Assembly (NCBI RefSeq): GCF_015057245.1
Contig: NZ_SVET01000002.1
Coordinates: 62,001 to 126,000, forward strand
DNA length: 64,000 bases
Reading direction: 5' to 3'
From: Pseudobutyrivibrio ruminis
Lineage (GTDB): Bacteria > Bacillota > Clostridia > Lachnospirales > Lachnospiraceae
In this document: piece by piece, positions 33,198-43,749 of the stretch
Numbering within the stretch: position 1 is the first letter of the stretch
Layout of the letters: the number at the start of each line of letters is the position of its first letter
The notes under the pieces: generated by a model
Told to the model about the DNA's origin: nothing
Seen by the model: only the letters and a program-made list of their open reading frames with translations
Database searches by the model: none
Position numbers and translations under genes: made by a program

Positions 33198-33662
33198 CTA
33201 CAATTCCATTTCATAACATCTATACTTTTCAAAAAAGCCATTCTTTTCGAAACATTGTGCTGATGGACCATTTTCTGGCTTTACCTTACCAATAAGATTT
33301 TTAGCGTTTGGAAAAACCTCTTTAGCTTTTTCTTTTGATAGTTCGAGAATGATTGTGCCATAGCCACCTTTTCTTTTTTCAGGAGCTACACTATAGTCTA
33401 TTTCAACAGATTCTTCTATTTGTGATAACCTCAATTGTCCAACTGGAATATTATCATGCATTAATATATATTGATGCTGTGTGCCATCCAATAGCAATTC
33501 TGAATACCAGATAACATGGGATTCATACTCTATTGGCTCAGAGTTAAATGCATTTTTTCTTACTGTTTCATCATTGGCCCATCTATATATTAAATCGCAA
33601 TCTTCTTTGTCTGCATCCCTTAAATAAATATTTCCCTTAAAATGCTTATTTTCATCTCTCAT
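33198..33662 (-). CDS. pseH: PseH-type GNAT N-acetyltransferase
   Basis: This 154-residue GNAT protein has YLRDADKEDCDLIYRWANDE at the start, the acetyl-CoA loop RKGGYGTIIL near residue 96, and a C-terminal PENGPSAQCFEKNGF typical of the fold. In this cassette it should acetylate the 4-amino group of UDP-4-amino-4,6-dideoxy-AltNAc (PseH step). It directly abuts pseI. Confidence 0.85.
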   Translation of the reverse strand: MRDENKHFKGNIYLRDADKEDCDLIYRWANDETVRKNAFNSEPIEYESHVIWYSELLLDGTQHQYILMHDNIPVGQLRLSQIEESVEIDYSVAPEKRKGGYGTIILELSKEKAKEVFPNAKNLIGKVKPENGPSAQCFEKNGFFEKYRCYEMEL

Positions 33663-34697
33663 TTACTTTTCTATTGACTCCCAATCAATTGGAGTTCCCC
33701 TACTTATATCAACCGCTGCTTTTTTCCCTTGGATATCACTATAATACTTTGGTTTCAGACCATTTCCTGGTCGAATCACCCTAGTATTTTCACTGGTGAA
33801 AGCCTCTCCGGACTTGATATCCTTTATAGCAAATATACTACGTCTAAAAACAGTTGAAGATTTTTCTCCTTCAGTAAGCTCATAACATGGTCCTTGCGCA
33901 ATAAGTTTTGCATTTTTAACATCCTGAACCATCTGTGAAAAATCCTCCATAGTCATGCTAAACTTTGAATCTGCACTTTCAACACCGTCTAGCATAACAT
34001 GTTTTTCAACAACACAGGCGCCAAGAGTAACCCCCACAACAGCACCAAGACTTCCAGCACTATGATCTGAGAGACCGATTGGTAATCCAAATCGCTCTGC
34101 CATATCTGGAATATTGTTTAAATGCATATCTGCCCAAGGTGCAGGATATTCACTACAACATTTCAACAAAACAATCTGATTATTTCCAGCTCTATGACAT
34201 GCATCAATGGCATCCTGAATTTCTTCTAATGAAGCCATTCCTGTCGACATAATCATCGGCTTGCCTTTAGAGGCTGTATATTCTATCAATGGAGTATCCA
34301 CCAACTCAAAGCTCGCTATTTTATAAGCCTCAATTCCAATTGATTCTAAGAAATCAGCACCATCTTTATCAAATGGTGTTGATAGGAAATCCATTCCACA
34401 CTTTTCGCATTCAGCCTTAATAGTAGCTTGCCATTCATAAGGTGTGCCCGCTTCCTGATATAAATCATATAACTTATATCCATCCCAAAGACCACCTTTT
34501 ATTTTAAAATAATCATTATCACAGTCTATTGTCATAGAATCAGCTGTATATGTCTGTATTTTTAGGCAATCAGCCCCAGCCTTTGCTGCTTCACGCACTA
34601 TTTTCAATGCATTTTCCAATGAACCTCCATGATTGGCGCTCATCTCAGCAATTATATATGCCTCGTCATTATTAATTTTTTCAAATATATGGAACAT
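33663..34697 (-). CDS. pseI: pseudaminic acid synthase
   Basis: The 344-residue NeuB-family protein has a TIM barrel with IIAEMSANHGGSLENAL, LKIQTYTADSMT and STPFDKDGADFLE. SDHSAG and VVEKHVMLDG follow, and a C-terminal SAF domain (about 285-344, with RPGNGLKP). The TADSMT sequence favours PseI over sialic acid or legionaminic acid synthases. It condenses the 6-deoxy-altrose derivative with phosphoenolpyruvate. Confidence 0.94.
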   Translation of the reverse strand: MFHIFEKINNDEAYIIAEMSANHGGSLENALKIVREAAKAGADCLKIQTYTADSMTIDCDNDYFKIKGGLWDGYKLYDLYQEAGTPYEWQATIKAECEKCGMDFLSTPFDKDGADFLESIGIEAYKIASFELVDTPLIEYTASKGKPMIMSTGMASLEEIQDAIDACHRAGNNQIVLLKCCSEYPAPWADMHLNNIPDMAERFGLPIGLSDHSAGSLGAVVGVTLGACVVEKHVMLDGVESADSKFSMTMEDFSQMVQDVKNAKLIAQGPCYELTEGEKSSTVFRRSIFAIKDIKSGEAFTSENTRVIRPGNGLKPKYYSDIQGKKAAVDISRGTPIDWESIEK

Positions 34698-34708
34698 TTA
34701 TACCTCTT

Positions 34709-35395
34709 CTAACTATGCAACATGCTATACTTTATCTCAGCTAATTTCCAATCAGTCTCAGTGTCTATATCTTGAACCTCAATATCATTTAATACAAAAG
34801 GCGTACATGCACCTCCTATTAATGATTTATTATTAACCAAACTCTCTATTTTTGAAAAATAAAACTGTCCCGCATCATGATATATTTTGTCTAAATCCTG
34901 TGAACGGCTTTTTTCGTACTCAGGCCATTTATACTTTAGACTATTGTCTACAATACAAAATCCTCTAAGCGGTGGGTAAGAAAATTCAACTACAGGGATT
35001 AAGCTTTCACTGTTGCTTTCAATAAACTTTTGATATGCATCTCTTAATTTATCGCTTGTCACGAATGGTGCTGTCGGATATATACAGCATAAATTGTCAA
35101 AATGCTTTCCTTTTTTATTGTACTCTTCTATAACTTCTAACAATACATCGGCAGTGGTTGCATAATCATTTGACGTTTGTTCACTACGCATAAACGGTAC
35201 AATAGCTCCATATTGTTGAGCGATGTCGGCTATCTCGCCATCATCTGTGGAAACCATTACTTCATCAAATACTTTGCTATTAATTGCCGCCTCAATACTG
35301 TATGCAATAATTGGTTTACCACAGAATTCCTTAATATTTTTACGTGGAATTCTTTTAGAACCACCCCTGGCAGTTATAATTGCTATACAACTCAT
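34709..35395 (-). CDS. pseF: pseudaminate cytidylyltransferase
   Basis: The 228-residue protein has the CMP-nonulosonate synthetase signature ITARGGSKRIPRKNIKEFCG, VSTDDGEIADIA, and YPTAPFVT. It activates pseudaminic acid as CMP-Pse for transfer. It overlaps pseC by 4 bases and is 11 bases from pseI. Confidence 0.93.
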   Translation of the reverse strand: MSCIAIITARGGSKRIPRKNIKEFCGKPIIAYSIEAAINSKVFDEVMVSTDDGEIADIAQQYGAIVPFMRSEQTSNDYATTADVLLEVIEEYNKKGKHFDNLCCIYPTAPFVTSDKLRDAYQKFIESNSESLIPVVEFSYPPLRGFCIVDNSLKYKWPEYEKSRSQDLDKIYHDAGQFYFSKIESLVNNKSLIGGACTPFVLNDIEVQDIDTETDWKLAEIKYSMLHS

Positions 35396-36588
35396 TTTCT
35401 ATAATTCTCCACAACTTTTTTTACCGCACTTATTACATCATGTACATCTCTATCTGTCATCTTTGGATAAAGCGGAATACTCATGATTCCTTCGTAAATC
35501 TTTTCAGCATTTGGACACAACCCCTTCTTATATCCCAAATGCTGATAATATGGGAACCAATATACAGGTACATAATGAATCTGAGGTTGCACATTCTCTG
35601 CAGACAACGCATCGAAAAATTCTCGTCTAGTGCAAGTAAGCTTATCTAAATCAAGTCGAATAATATATAAGTGTCTACATGTGTCTGATTCAGGTATTTC
35701 CTTCTGAACTATTATCTCTGGAATCTCTGCAAAAGCCTCATTGTACTTTTCTACAATTTCATGTCTTCTAGCTTTAAAAGCTTCTAGCTTCTTCATCTGA
35801 CTTACTAACAAAGCTGCCTGAAAATCTGTCATTCTGTAGTTATAACCTAATGAAATCTGCTCATAATACCAAGGTCCCTCATGTGGTGCGCCTTCCATCA
35901 TCTCTTCATCATGAGTAATACCATGTGTATGAGCTAATACAAGCTTTTTATATAGCTCATCGTCATTTGTGAGAATAGCTCCACCTTCACCTGCTGTAAT
36001 TGTTTTAACTGGGTGGAAAGAAAAACATGTCATATCTGCAAGACTGCCAACAGGCTGTCCATTGTATTTTGTACCAATTGAATGAGCTGCATCTTCGATA
36101 AAAATAAGATTATGCTTGTCACATATCTCACGTATTTCTCTAATCTTTACTGCCTGTCCAGTAAAATCTACAGCAACTACAGCCTTTGTTTTTTCTGTAA
36201 TATGTTCCTCTATGCTTTTAGGGTCAATATTATATGTATCTGGATCAACATCAGCAAACACTGGTCTTGCTCCACAATACAATGCACAGTTAGCTGATGC
36301 AGCAAATGTTAAAGGTGTTGTAATTACTTCATCACCCTCACCAATTCCTGCAGCCATACAAGCGCAATGAAGAGCAGCTGTTCCGTTTGATACAACAACT
36401 GCATGCTTTGCTGTTGTATATTTTTCTAATTCTCTTTCTATTTCATCAACTTTAGGACCACATGTAATAAATGGTCCTGTTAATGTTTCAACTACTGCCT
36501 GAACATCATCATCGTCAATGTTCTGACATCCATAAAATATTTTTTCTTTTCTGGTTGGGAAACCACCTTTTATTGCTAAACGTTCCAT
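35392..36588 (-). CDS. pseC: UDP-4-amino-4,6-dideoxy-AltNAc transaminase
   Basis: This 398-residue DegT/DnrJ/EryC1 aminotransferase has SNGTAALHCAC (phosphate binding), DAAHSIG, and SFHPVKTITAGEGG, whose Lys forms the PLP Schiff base. QISLGYNYRMTD and the C-terminal PLYPKMTDRDV are typical of PseC. It aminates the keto sugar made by PseB, or here possibly by the CapE-like enzyme. It is the first gene of the Pse cassette, 30 bases after a flippase gene. Confidence 0.94.
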   Translation of the reverse strand: MERLAIKGGFPTRKEKIFYGCQNIDDDDVQAVVETLTGPFITCGPKVDEIERELEKYTTAKHAVVVSNGTAALHCACMAAGIGEGDEVITTPLTFAASANCALYCGARPVFADVDPDTYNIDPKSIEEHITEKTKAVVAVDFTGQAVKIREIREICDKHNLIFIEDAAHSIGTKYNGQPVGSLADMTCFSFHPVKTITAGEGGAILTNDDELYKKLVLAHTHGITHDEEMMEGAPHEGPWYYEQISLGYNYRMTDFQAALLVSQMKKLEAFKARRHEIVEKYNEAFAEIPEIIVQKEIPESDTCRHLYIIRLDLDKLTCTRREFFDALSAENVQPQIHYVPVYWFPYYQHLGYKKGLCPNAEKIYEGIMSIPLYPKMTDRDVHDVISAVKKVVENYRK

Positions 36589-36618
36589 CTCTTATCCTCC
36601 AAATAATCATAATAAAGT

Positions 36619-38148
36619 CTATTTAACGTTAAAAACTAACTTAATAAAATTAACACTTCTTTTAAATATTTTTGATTTTTTATAAATTAAACATATTCCT
36701 ATTACCGAACATAATATACTAATAATCCCTTTAATAAACAAATACTTCCATCCATTTCCAGATATTTTACTTGTAACTAGATAGGTGGTTGAGGATATAA
36801 TCACCATCACAGCATAATATTGTATTTGTTTCACATAAAAATAAACAGGACTCTTATTGAAATATTTTTTAAAAATAACTATACATTGCCATATTAATCC
36901 AAATACAAAAGTAGAAAACAAAGTGGCAAATATAATTCCCTCGATACCAAATATTTTGCCCAGAATTATATTCAGGGATAGATTTGTTACCGTGCTGGAT
37001 ATATATATCCATCTTAAATCCCACCATGAACCAGTTCCAGATAGATAAAGAAAATATGCATTGCCTGAAACACTAATTACAAACCATAAACATATAAATA
37101 TAACATCAATTAGCGGTAATAAAAGCGTTTTTCCCATCCATATTTCCATAAAGGGTTGGTATAATGAAAACATACATGTTACGCAAATCGTAGACAGCAT
37201 TGCAAATAGGAACTGCCATAATAACATATCGTTATAGTTTTTTTCTACAGATTCTTTTGCAATACTATTCCCCACACTAGCCTGCATCGATGACCTTAGC
37301 ATTAATATTATATTTAACACACCATTAACGACAACTAAATAATTATTATATTTTGCCACTGATTCTAGGCCTACAAACATCGATAATATGATACTATCTA
37401 GCGTCGTATAAGTTATGCTGCTTATATTACATATTAATAACCCTTTAACTCTTTCCACAATACTTTTTTTTGTACTATTATCAATATCTCCCTCGCATTT
37501 ATATTGAGGAAATAGTTTTTTTGATATTATCTCAACTGCTATATTTCTACACGCTGTGCCAATAATAGCAGCAACTACGTATGCATAAAAACTTTTAAAT
37601 ATTATTATTGATATAATTTGCAACGAGTATTCTATAATAACAACTACAAGATATGCAAGTTTTTCTAAATCAATTCTTTGAAGCCCTTCAATCAATGATG
37701 CTTTATATGCAAACATCCAATAACTTATTGATGTATTTAACAAATATAAAAAGAATAGGAAATATATATTTATGCTGTGTGGATAACTTCCATTAATAAT
37801 AGTGGGTATAAACGGCATTATTACTAAGCCTACCACAAGGATAACCACTCCAATTCTAGTATATACTTTCCTATAAAACGCCAATAGCGAATTTACTTTC
37901 CTCACATCATTATCCGCTATTGGTTTGTACATGTTGTAAACAATAGCTCCTGAAAATCCTAGTTCTGCCATATTCAATATTTGCAATATCGAAGCAAACA
38001 AACTAGACAACCCCAGATATTGCTCACCTAGACACTTCACAATCATTGTTCTAGATATAAACTGAAACAACATAATTACTGCAGAATATAAATACGATAC
38101 AATAATATTTCTTTTAGTATTTTTAATTCTTGATTCATTCATTTCCAT
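36619..38148 (-). CDS. Wzx-type polysaccharide flippase (downstream copy)
   Basis: The 509-residue protein has 12-14 membrane segments. It begins with RNIIVSYLYSAVIMLFQFIS and contains FLGLS-like LGEQYLGLSSLF, typical of the polysaccharide transporter (MATE/MOP) superfamily. It should flip lipid-linked repeat units. It directly precedes pseC and is not closely similar by eye to the second flippase at 52441-53892. Confidence 0.85.
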   Translation of the reverse strand: MEMNESRIKNTKRNIIVSYLYSAVIMLFQFISRTMIVKCLGEQYLGLSSLFASILQILNMAELGFSGAIVYNMYKPIADNDVRKVNSLLAFYRKVYTRIGVVILVVGLVIMPFIPTIINGSYPHSINIYFLFFLYLLNTSISYWMFAYKASLIEGLQRIDLEKLAYLVVVIIEYSLQIISIIIFKSFYAYVVAAIIGTACRNIAVEIISKKLFPQYKCEGDIDNSTKKSIVERVKGLLICNISSITYTTLDSIILSMFVGLESVAKYNNYLVVVNGVLNIILMLRSSMQASVGNSIAKESVEKNYNDMLLWQFLFAMLSTICVTCMFSLYQPFMEIWMGKTLLLPLIDVIFICLWFVISVSGNAYFLYLSGTGSWWDLRWIYISSTVTNLSLNIILGKIFGIEGIIFATLFSTFVFGLIWQCIVIFKKYFNKSPVYFYVKQIQYYAVMVIISSTTYLVTSKISGNGWKYLFIKGIISILCSVIGICLIYKKSKIFKRSVNFIKLVFNVK

Positions 38149-38149
38149 T

Positions 38150-39328
38150 TTATCTTAACACTTTTCTTAAAATCTCTTGTTCTATCTCTGATAGTATATT
38201 GGTATTTCCATGACCCTCTGAAATTATATTTTTTCTGGCTTCATCCACATTAAATTTCGAGAAAATCATTATTTTCTTCATCGCATTAAAAAGATTTTTT
38301 ACATCATCTTTTGATAGAAAAATATCTCCTCCCCAAAACCGATAATACAATTCTTTTTGTTTAATCATTTGCTCATCAGAAAATATTCCATTTTCTGTCT
38401 CAAACGCAAATCTAAACTCATCCAAATAACCATTTTTATATTTTGAAGAATCTATTTCTTTTGTATATAAAATGAATTTCTTATCCATCTCCAAAACATA
38501 GCCAATATTGGTTCCTATATCGTTACCTATGACTGTGTCTGACAATTCAATTATCGTTTTCAATCTCCTTATAAAATTATAGTCCCCCCTAAACCCAGCA
38601 GACACGATTTTACAACCGTACTTGGTATACTTTTTTATATCATCATCCATTAAATCATTCCAATATACACACGCAACAATTGAATCATACTTATTTGCAT
38701 AGTTAGCATAGACCCACTCTAAAAAAGAGTCTCCCTTACTTCGATTATTATCACATTCATAAGAATGGCTCGGAAATAATAATAACGTTTTTCCCCATTT
38801 TTTCTTTATTGCTTGAATTTTTTCATCTGAATAATAATAACTGGCATATTTTGTATATGCACCTATACATAAACAGGGAATACCACTATTAACACTCTTA
38901 ACATCATTGATTCTCTCTTGACCTTGACTTGTATAACAAACTATATCATTATTCAAAACCAATTTCTGTTTTGAAAATCTAATTCCATGTTCTATTTCCC
39001 CTATATAAGGTATAATCCATTCTTTCATTCCTGCAAACTTCAACATTTCCTTATAATAACCATAAAAATATGACCATACATAATCTCCTGGAACTGCCAA
39101 AGAATAATCTGCATGAATATACTTCCTTAATATTTTTAAATATCCCTCAAGATTCAAAATAGAATCTTTTCTACTCATTTTTTTTACGTCTATCGTAAAT
39201 TTCCAATACTCTGGCATTTTCATCAAACAATACCATCTAGTTAATCCCTGATAAACTATATTCTTATTTCTTGTTTTTAATCTACTTTTTCTCATATATT
39301 TCTTTGTATATTTTGATAAGTTTTTCAT
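38150..39328 (-). CDS. putative glycan transferase of unknown family
   Basis: The 392-residue cytoplasmic protein has no membrane segment. The second half has a GT-B-like nucleotide-site look: LLLFPSHSYECDN, VSAGFRGDYNFIRRLKTII, and SDTVIGNDIGTNIGYVLEMD. Such patterns are seen in poorly described capsule transferases, and it could be the pseudaminic acid transferase of the locus, but I cannot name the family. Its 5' end overlaps the previous gene by 47 bases and has no clear ribosome binding site; translation may be coupled, or begin at a Met 11 codons further in. Confidence 0.5.
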   Translation of the reverse strand: MKNLSKYTKKYMRKSRLKTRNKNIVYQGLTRWYCLMKMPEYWKFTIDVKKMSRKDSILNLEGYLKILRKYIHADYSLAVPGDYVWSYFYGYYKEMLKFAGMKEWIIPYIGEIEHGIRFSKQKLVLNNDIVCYTSQGQERINDVKSVNSGIPCLCIGAYTKYASYYYSDEKIQAIKKKWGKTLLLFPSHSYECDNNRSKGDSFLEWVYANYANKYDSIVACVYWNDLMDDDIKKYTKYGCKIVSAGFRGDYNFIRRLKTIIELSDTVIGNDIGTNIGYVLEMDKKFILYTKEIDSSKYKNGYLDEFRFAFETENGIFSDEQMIKQKELYYRFWGGDIFLSKDDVKNLFNAMKKIMIFSKFNVDEARKNIISEGHGNTNILSEIEQEILRKVLR

Positions 39329-40523
39329 TATTAATTATTCTATCATGAGTATTTCTAGCTTTCTGGACACTATTTTTCGAAATATAATTAGTCCTTTTAG
39401 TATCGCTAAAAATATCTATTACATAATTAGCCAACATCTCCACCGAACTAGATTGGTACAAATACCCTTCCTTGCCATGATCGAGCAAATCCATTGTACC
39501 TCCAACATAGGAAGCGACAATAGGGCATCCCAACATCATAGCTTCACAAATTGAATTGGAAGAATTCTCTATAGTAGATGAACTAACAAAAACATTTGCT
39601 CTCAGGTATTCCTCTTTCATCTCTTCTGCCGATAACAGCCCTCTAAATTTTATGTGATTCTCTAAATCATACTTATCTATTAAATGCAATAAGTATTCTT
39701 GATATGATGCCAGCTTTAATCTACTAATTCCTCTATTCTTAGTTACATCATATCCTGTTGTTACAATTTGAGTTTCAGGATACTCCTGTAAAATTAAAGG
39801 CATTGCTTGTAATAAATAATGAAATCCCTTTACTGGGTATGAGCACTGGCTTGCAAAAATAGAATATGGAGTTTTACTCTCTTGACTCCATTGCCCCTCA
39901 TAAAAACAACTCCTTAAATTTTCATTACATTTATGATAGGTTAAGTTTTTATTTATCTGAAATACACATGCCTTATCCCATTCTGTTCTCCCAATTACAT
40001 GTCTTACTCTTTTTAATAATTCTATTTCATACTCTGCTCTTTTATTAAAATCTTCTATACCGTCTTTTATACATGTCCTAAAAAGATAATCAACAGGCAT
40101 TTTTCTATTTATTATTTTGTAAGGAACACCTTCTGCATAATGCTTCCTAATAACCGACACTAACCCCTGTATACTAACCACACATTTATCTATACACCCA
40201 AGCTCTTCTATAATTTTGACGCATTCCAAACTATGCTTGTATTCTGTTCCCCAAATATGATAAATATCATATTGTTGTTTATGTAATACGTTATATAATT
40301 TTCCTACAGCATTTTTTTCCGTAAATCCAAAGTATTCTACAGCACCTGTATTGCCCTCAACATTTACATTATTGCTATAACATATTGTCAAATCACATTT
40401 ATCCGATATAAATCTTGATGTTGAGTCTAACCACCCTCCGAATGAATTAATGTTTCCTCCAAAAGATTCCGTCACTATTGGCGGTTCTATATTACATAAC
40501 CAAAATACTTTTAACTGAGACAT
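39282..40523 (-). CDS. GT4-type glycosyltransferase
   Basis: The 413-residue GT-B protein has an N-terminal Rossmann-like half with VFWLCNIEPP. The C-terminal donor half carries KGFHYLLQAMPLI, FRGLLSAEEMKEEYLRAN and the E-x7-E pattern in ENSSNSICEAMMLGCPIVAS. It transfers a sugar from a nucleotide donor with retention of configuration, in the cytoplasm. Confidence 0.88.
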   Translation of the reverse strand: MSQLKVFWLCNIEPPIVTESFGGNINSFGGWLDSTSRFISDKCDLTICYSNNVNVEGNTGAVEYFGFTEKNAVGKLYNVLHKQQYDIYHIWGTEYKHSLECVKIIEELGCIDKCVVSIQGLVSVIRKHYAEGVPYKIINRKMPVDYLFRTCIKDGIEDFNKRAEYEIELLKRVRHVIGRTEWDKACVFQINKNLTYHKCNENLRSCFYEGQWSQESKTPYSIFASQCSYPVKGFHYLLQAMPLILQEYPETQIVTTGYDVTKNRGISRLKLASYQEYLLHLIDKYDLENHIKFRGLLSAEEMKEEYLRANVFVSSSTIENSSNSICEAMMLGCPIVASYVGGTMDLLDHGKEGYLYQSSSVEMLANYVIDIFSDTKRTNYISKNSVQKARNTHDRIINNEKLIKIYKEIYEKK

Positions 40524-40563
40524 ATTTATTATTCCTTCTCAAATATCTTAAAAACAATCCTTA

Positions 40564-42447
40564 TCATTCACTTTTAATCGATAACACAGTATCAATATTA
40601 TTACTATATAAATAATATTTTCCATTTTTTGTTTGTAGAACAAAATCGATATTATCTATCATTTCATCAATTTCTTCGTCAGTAATGTAATAATCAACAG
40701 TATCGACCGTGTATATAGAACCATAAATTGGTTCTCTCAAATTTAATTCATCCCATTTTATTTCATTCTGCTTGTCTTCTACTATTTCATCCAAATATTT
40801 ATATTCAAGCGCTATTAGATTATCAGTTATTAAATATGTATTAAGCGCTCCTGCTTCTTCTCCACCCTTATCACTTGTCAGATACATAACAATACTTGAA
40901 TCTAATTTATTATCTTCAATATATTCATTGATTTCTACTATATCACTAATTCGAGAAAAGTCAGTTTTATTGCATGCATGGATTGTATAAATCCCCATCA
41001 CAAAATTAAAGGTTTGGAGAAATAGCATCAGCCCAAATACAATGTTAACTCTCATATTATCTTTTTGTCTTAAGTATACACAAATACCTACAGAATATAT
41101 TACTACAGTAACTATTACTTCCGGATATATTTGAATAATGTTTGTTATCTTTATAAATGGTTCCTTCAAAGGATTTATAACATATTGAAATGCTTCTAAA
41201 TAATTTAATGAGAAGCATTCTGTAGCGGCATGATCTATCCCCTTGTATATCAAGGCTATGCCAACTATAATTGCAAAATAAATAAATCTTTCTTTATTTT
41301 TATCAATTGGAAAAGTCTTTCTTTTATCAAAAGTATAAAATGTTATCGGTAATAATAACCCCACACATGATATCAAGTATCTTAGATGCTGTCTTGGAAT
41401 TGTCTTACCGTAATCCTCTTTTACAGTAATAGTTAAACATATAACAAATGTTTCACCAACTATTAACAAAATCGCAAACAACAATGCCAGTTTTGCCTCT
41501 TTGTCCATCGATTTCCAGCACAACAATGGACGTATTAAAAACACAATACCCACTGCTAAAAGTACCGATAATAAGTAATAAATATAGCTATATAAGAAAT
41601 ATCCTATTCTATTTCCAAACACATCTACGCCTGTACCAACTGCCGCATTATAAGTGACAAAATCACTTGGTCGCTCTGTGTAACTCCCAACCAATAATTT
41701 CGTAAATAAATCATTAAATAATATGTTTAATAACACATATACTGCCACGCTTATTATTATAAATATGCATCTTTTTCGAATACTTCGGTTTTCCCCTAAT
41801 TTCATTAAATGAATATAACAAATATCAAATATCTGTGCCCCTATCCATGCCAAGAGAACACAAATTCCCACCTCTTTACACATATATAGTAAGAATGACA
41901 CAATTGAAAACAATATATAGATTTTTATGCTCGACTGTTTGAAAGACACGATTGCCAAATAATAGGTAAGTAAAGATAGCGGAAAATATAAAACCTCGCT
42001 CATGAATGTCCCAGCAAACACCATATCTGGAAAAACCATAATTATTAAAACTATGTACCATCTATAATTTCTAGCAACATTTAATTCTTTTGCTATAGCA
42101 TAAATCAATATACTCGAAGTAGACATAATGAAGCAATTAATTACATTTACTACGAGAACCCTTAGAACAACATCATCAATAAAAAAGGCTGGAGATATTA
42201 ACATTGGATACATAATTTTTTTAAATTGATAAAAAACTCCGTTTAGTGAAATAGTTCCACTCCATATTCCCTTAGCATATGCATAATATAATAATTCATC
42301 TCCATATGTAGATATACGAGATCTAAAACCTGTTAATAAAAACAAAACTATTGTCCATATAATAATAACAGCTCCTAGTAATAAATAATCGTATCTTTCA
42401 TTAAGTGCTATGCTATTTTTAATATTTCTAAAAAAATTTCTATTCAC
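40564..42447 (-). CDS. GT-C type membrane glycosyltransferase
   Basis: The 627-residue protein has about 12 membrane segments and a C-terminal soluble domain of about 130 residues (DIVEINEYIEDNKLDSSIVM to the end). The first outer loop has ISTYGDELLYYAYAKG, with the acidic pair expected of GT-C enzymes. It resembles the protein at 18788-20686 in plan. It probably acts outside the membrane with a polyprenyl-linked donor. Confidence 0.62.
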   Translation of the reverse strand: MNRNFFRNIKNSIALNERYDYLLLGAVIIIWTIVLFLLTGFRSRISTYGDELLYYAYAKGIWSGTISLNGVFYQFKKIMYPMLISPAFFIDDVVLRVLVVNVINCFIMSTSSILIYAIAKELNVARNYRWYIVLIIMVFPDMVFAGTFMSEVLYFPLSLLTYYLAIVSFKQSSIKIYILFSIVSFLLYMCKEVGICVLLAWIGAQIFDICYIHLMKLGENRSIRKRCIFIIISVAVYVLLNILFNDLFTKLLVGSYTERPSDFVTYNAAVGTGVDVFGNRIGYFLYSYIYYLLSVLLAVGIVFLIRPLLCWKSMDKEAKLALLFAILLIVGETFVICLTITVKEDYGKTIPRQHLRYLISCVGLLLPITFYTFDKRKTFPIDKNKERFIYFAIIVGIALIYKGIDHAATECFSLNYLEAFQYVINPLKEPFIKITNIIQIYPEVIVTVVIYSVGICVYLRQKDNMRVNIVFGLMLFLQTFNFVMGIYTIHACNKTDFSRISDIVEINEYIEDNKLDSSIVMYLTSDKGGEEAGALNTYLITDNLIALEYKYLDEIVEDKQNEIKWDELNLREPIYGSIYTVDTVDYYITDEEIDEMIDNIDFVLQTKNGKYYLYSNNIDTVLSIKSE

Positions 42448-42516
42448 TCTTTGTTTCCTTAACTTATATCCGCGTAATAACTAATCATTAAAAGCAATCA
42501 TATTTAAACATATATA

Positions 42517-43749
42517 CTAAACCAATTCCTTCTCTATTATTTCCGTCACAAATTTTATAGTACACTGCTCAAATAGTTTCAAAATATCACTTTTATCACA
42601 TATCAATCCTTTTTTTGTTTCGACAAACTTGCAAAAATCGCAAAGATAATCACTATATGTATCAGTATATAATGTATATGAATACTCATAATTTTCTACA
42701 TATTTTAGTGTTGGACAATTATGAATCTGACACAAATTCAATATAGGCTTTCCAGTATTTATACAATCAAATAATTTACTTGGCACCTGATTATATGTTG
42801 TATTATTGTAACAAATTAAAAAATCGGCCTCTTGCATCGCTTGTTGTATTTGAGTTTTATCTAAGCAGCCAAGATCAATCACTCGATTGTTTATTTTATT
42901 TGAGTATTTTAATATTTCATATGAATTATGGCCGGCAACATACAACATATAATTGTCAGGTAGCTTTTCAAATAACCTCACTAATTTTTCCGGATTCCGA
43001 ATATCTGGATAAAATGTTCCTGGGTGAAGAAAAGCAATTTCACCTTGTTTATTAGATATTATTCTTTTATCAGTTTTCTTATTTACTCTACTTTCATCAT
43101 TTATAAGAGGGAATTCTATTGTAACTATTCTATCTGATAGTTTTTTCATTTCTTCATTTTTTATCAAGTCCATTTTTATCAAATCCGTAGTAAAGACCCT
43201 AAAACATCTTTCTATAACATCTTTTTCATCGATTAACCTCTTATTTTTTTTCTTTTTAGGGAGCATAGAATTATAAGCATATGGATCTAAGCTAATAAGA
43301 CATTTGTACTTCACACCACGTACTTGCGAAACTAAACGCGAAATATCAAATGGGAATGATACTCCTATTACTACATCTATATTTTCGCTTTTGCAGAACT
43401 GCTCTATTCTTCTAATCCATTTTTTTTTCAAAGCAAAACTTCCTAATGAATATATCAGGTAATTAACCATATAGTTAGGATAATGTATGCAGTACATAAT
43501 CTTAGTGATTGAGTCCATACTTAACCAATCTATTGTTTCTCTTTGCAATATAAACTTTTGCGTTCTATTATCTTGAACTATAAATTTCTTGTTGAAGATA
43601 TTATCATTATCTGCAACATCATTTGTTACATTTAGAAAATATCCCGCATCAACTATGTGATTCATTCTTTTTAACTGGCTTGCAATCAATTTCGTTATAT
43701 TAGCATTTGCACTATTTTTTTGTGCTTCAAATATAAATAGTATCTTCAT
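42517..43749 (-). CDS. GT4-like glycosyltransferase
   Basis: The 410-residue protein starts MKILFIFEAQKNSANANITK, like GT-B glycosyltransferases. It has LHPGTFYPDIRNPEKLVRLF and LYVAGHNSYEIL in the donor half, and QEADFLICYNNTTYNQVPSK with KLFDCINTGKPIL near residue 345. The E-x7-E motif is degenerate. It overlaps the DUF4422 gene by 4 bases. Donor not known. Confidence 0.75.
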   Translation of the reverse strand: MKILFIFEAQKNSANANITKLIASQLKRMNHIVDAGYFLNVTNDVADNDNIFNKKFIVQDNRTQKFILQRETIDWLSMDSITKIMYCIHYPNYMVNYLIYSLGSFALKKKWIRRIEQFCKSENIDVVIGVSFPFDISRLVSQVRGVKYKCLISLDPYAYNSMLPKKKKNKRLIDEKDVIERCFRVFTTDLIKMDLIKNEEMKKLSDRIVTIEFPLINDESRVNKKTDKRIISNKQGEIAFLHPGTFYPDIRNPEKLVRLFEKLPDNYMLYVAGHNSYEILKYSNKINNRVIDLGCLDKTQIQQAMQEADFLICYNNTTYNQVPSKLFDCINTGKPILNLCQIHNCPTLKYVENYEYSYTLYTDTYSDYLCDFCKFVETKKGLICDKSDILKLFEQCTIKFVTEIIEKELV

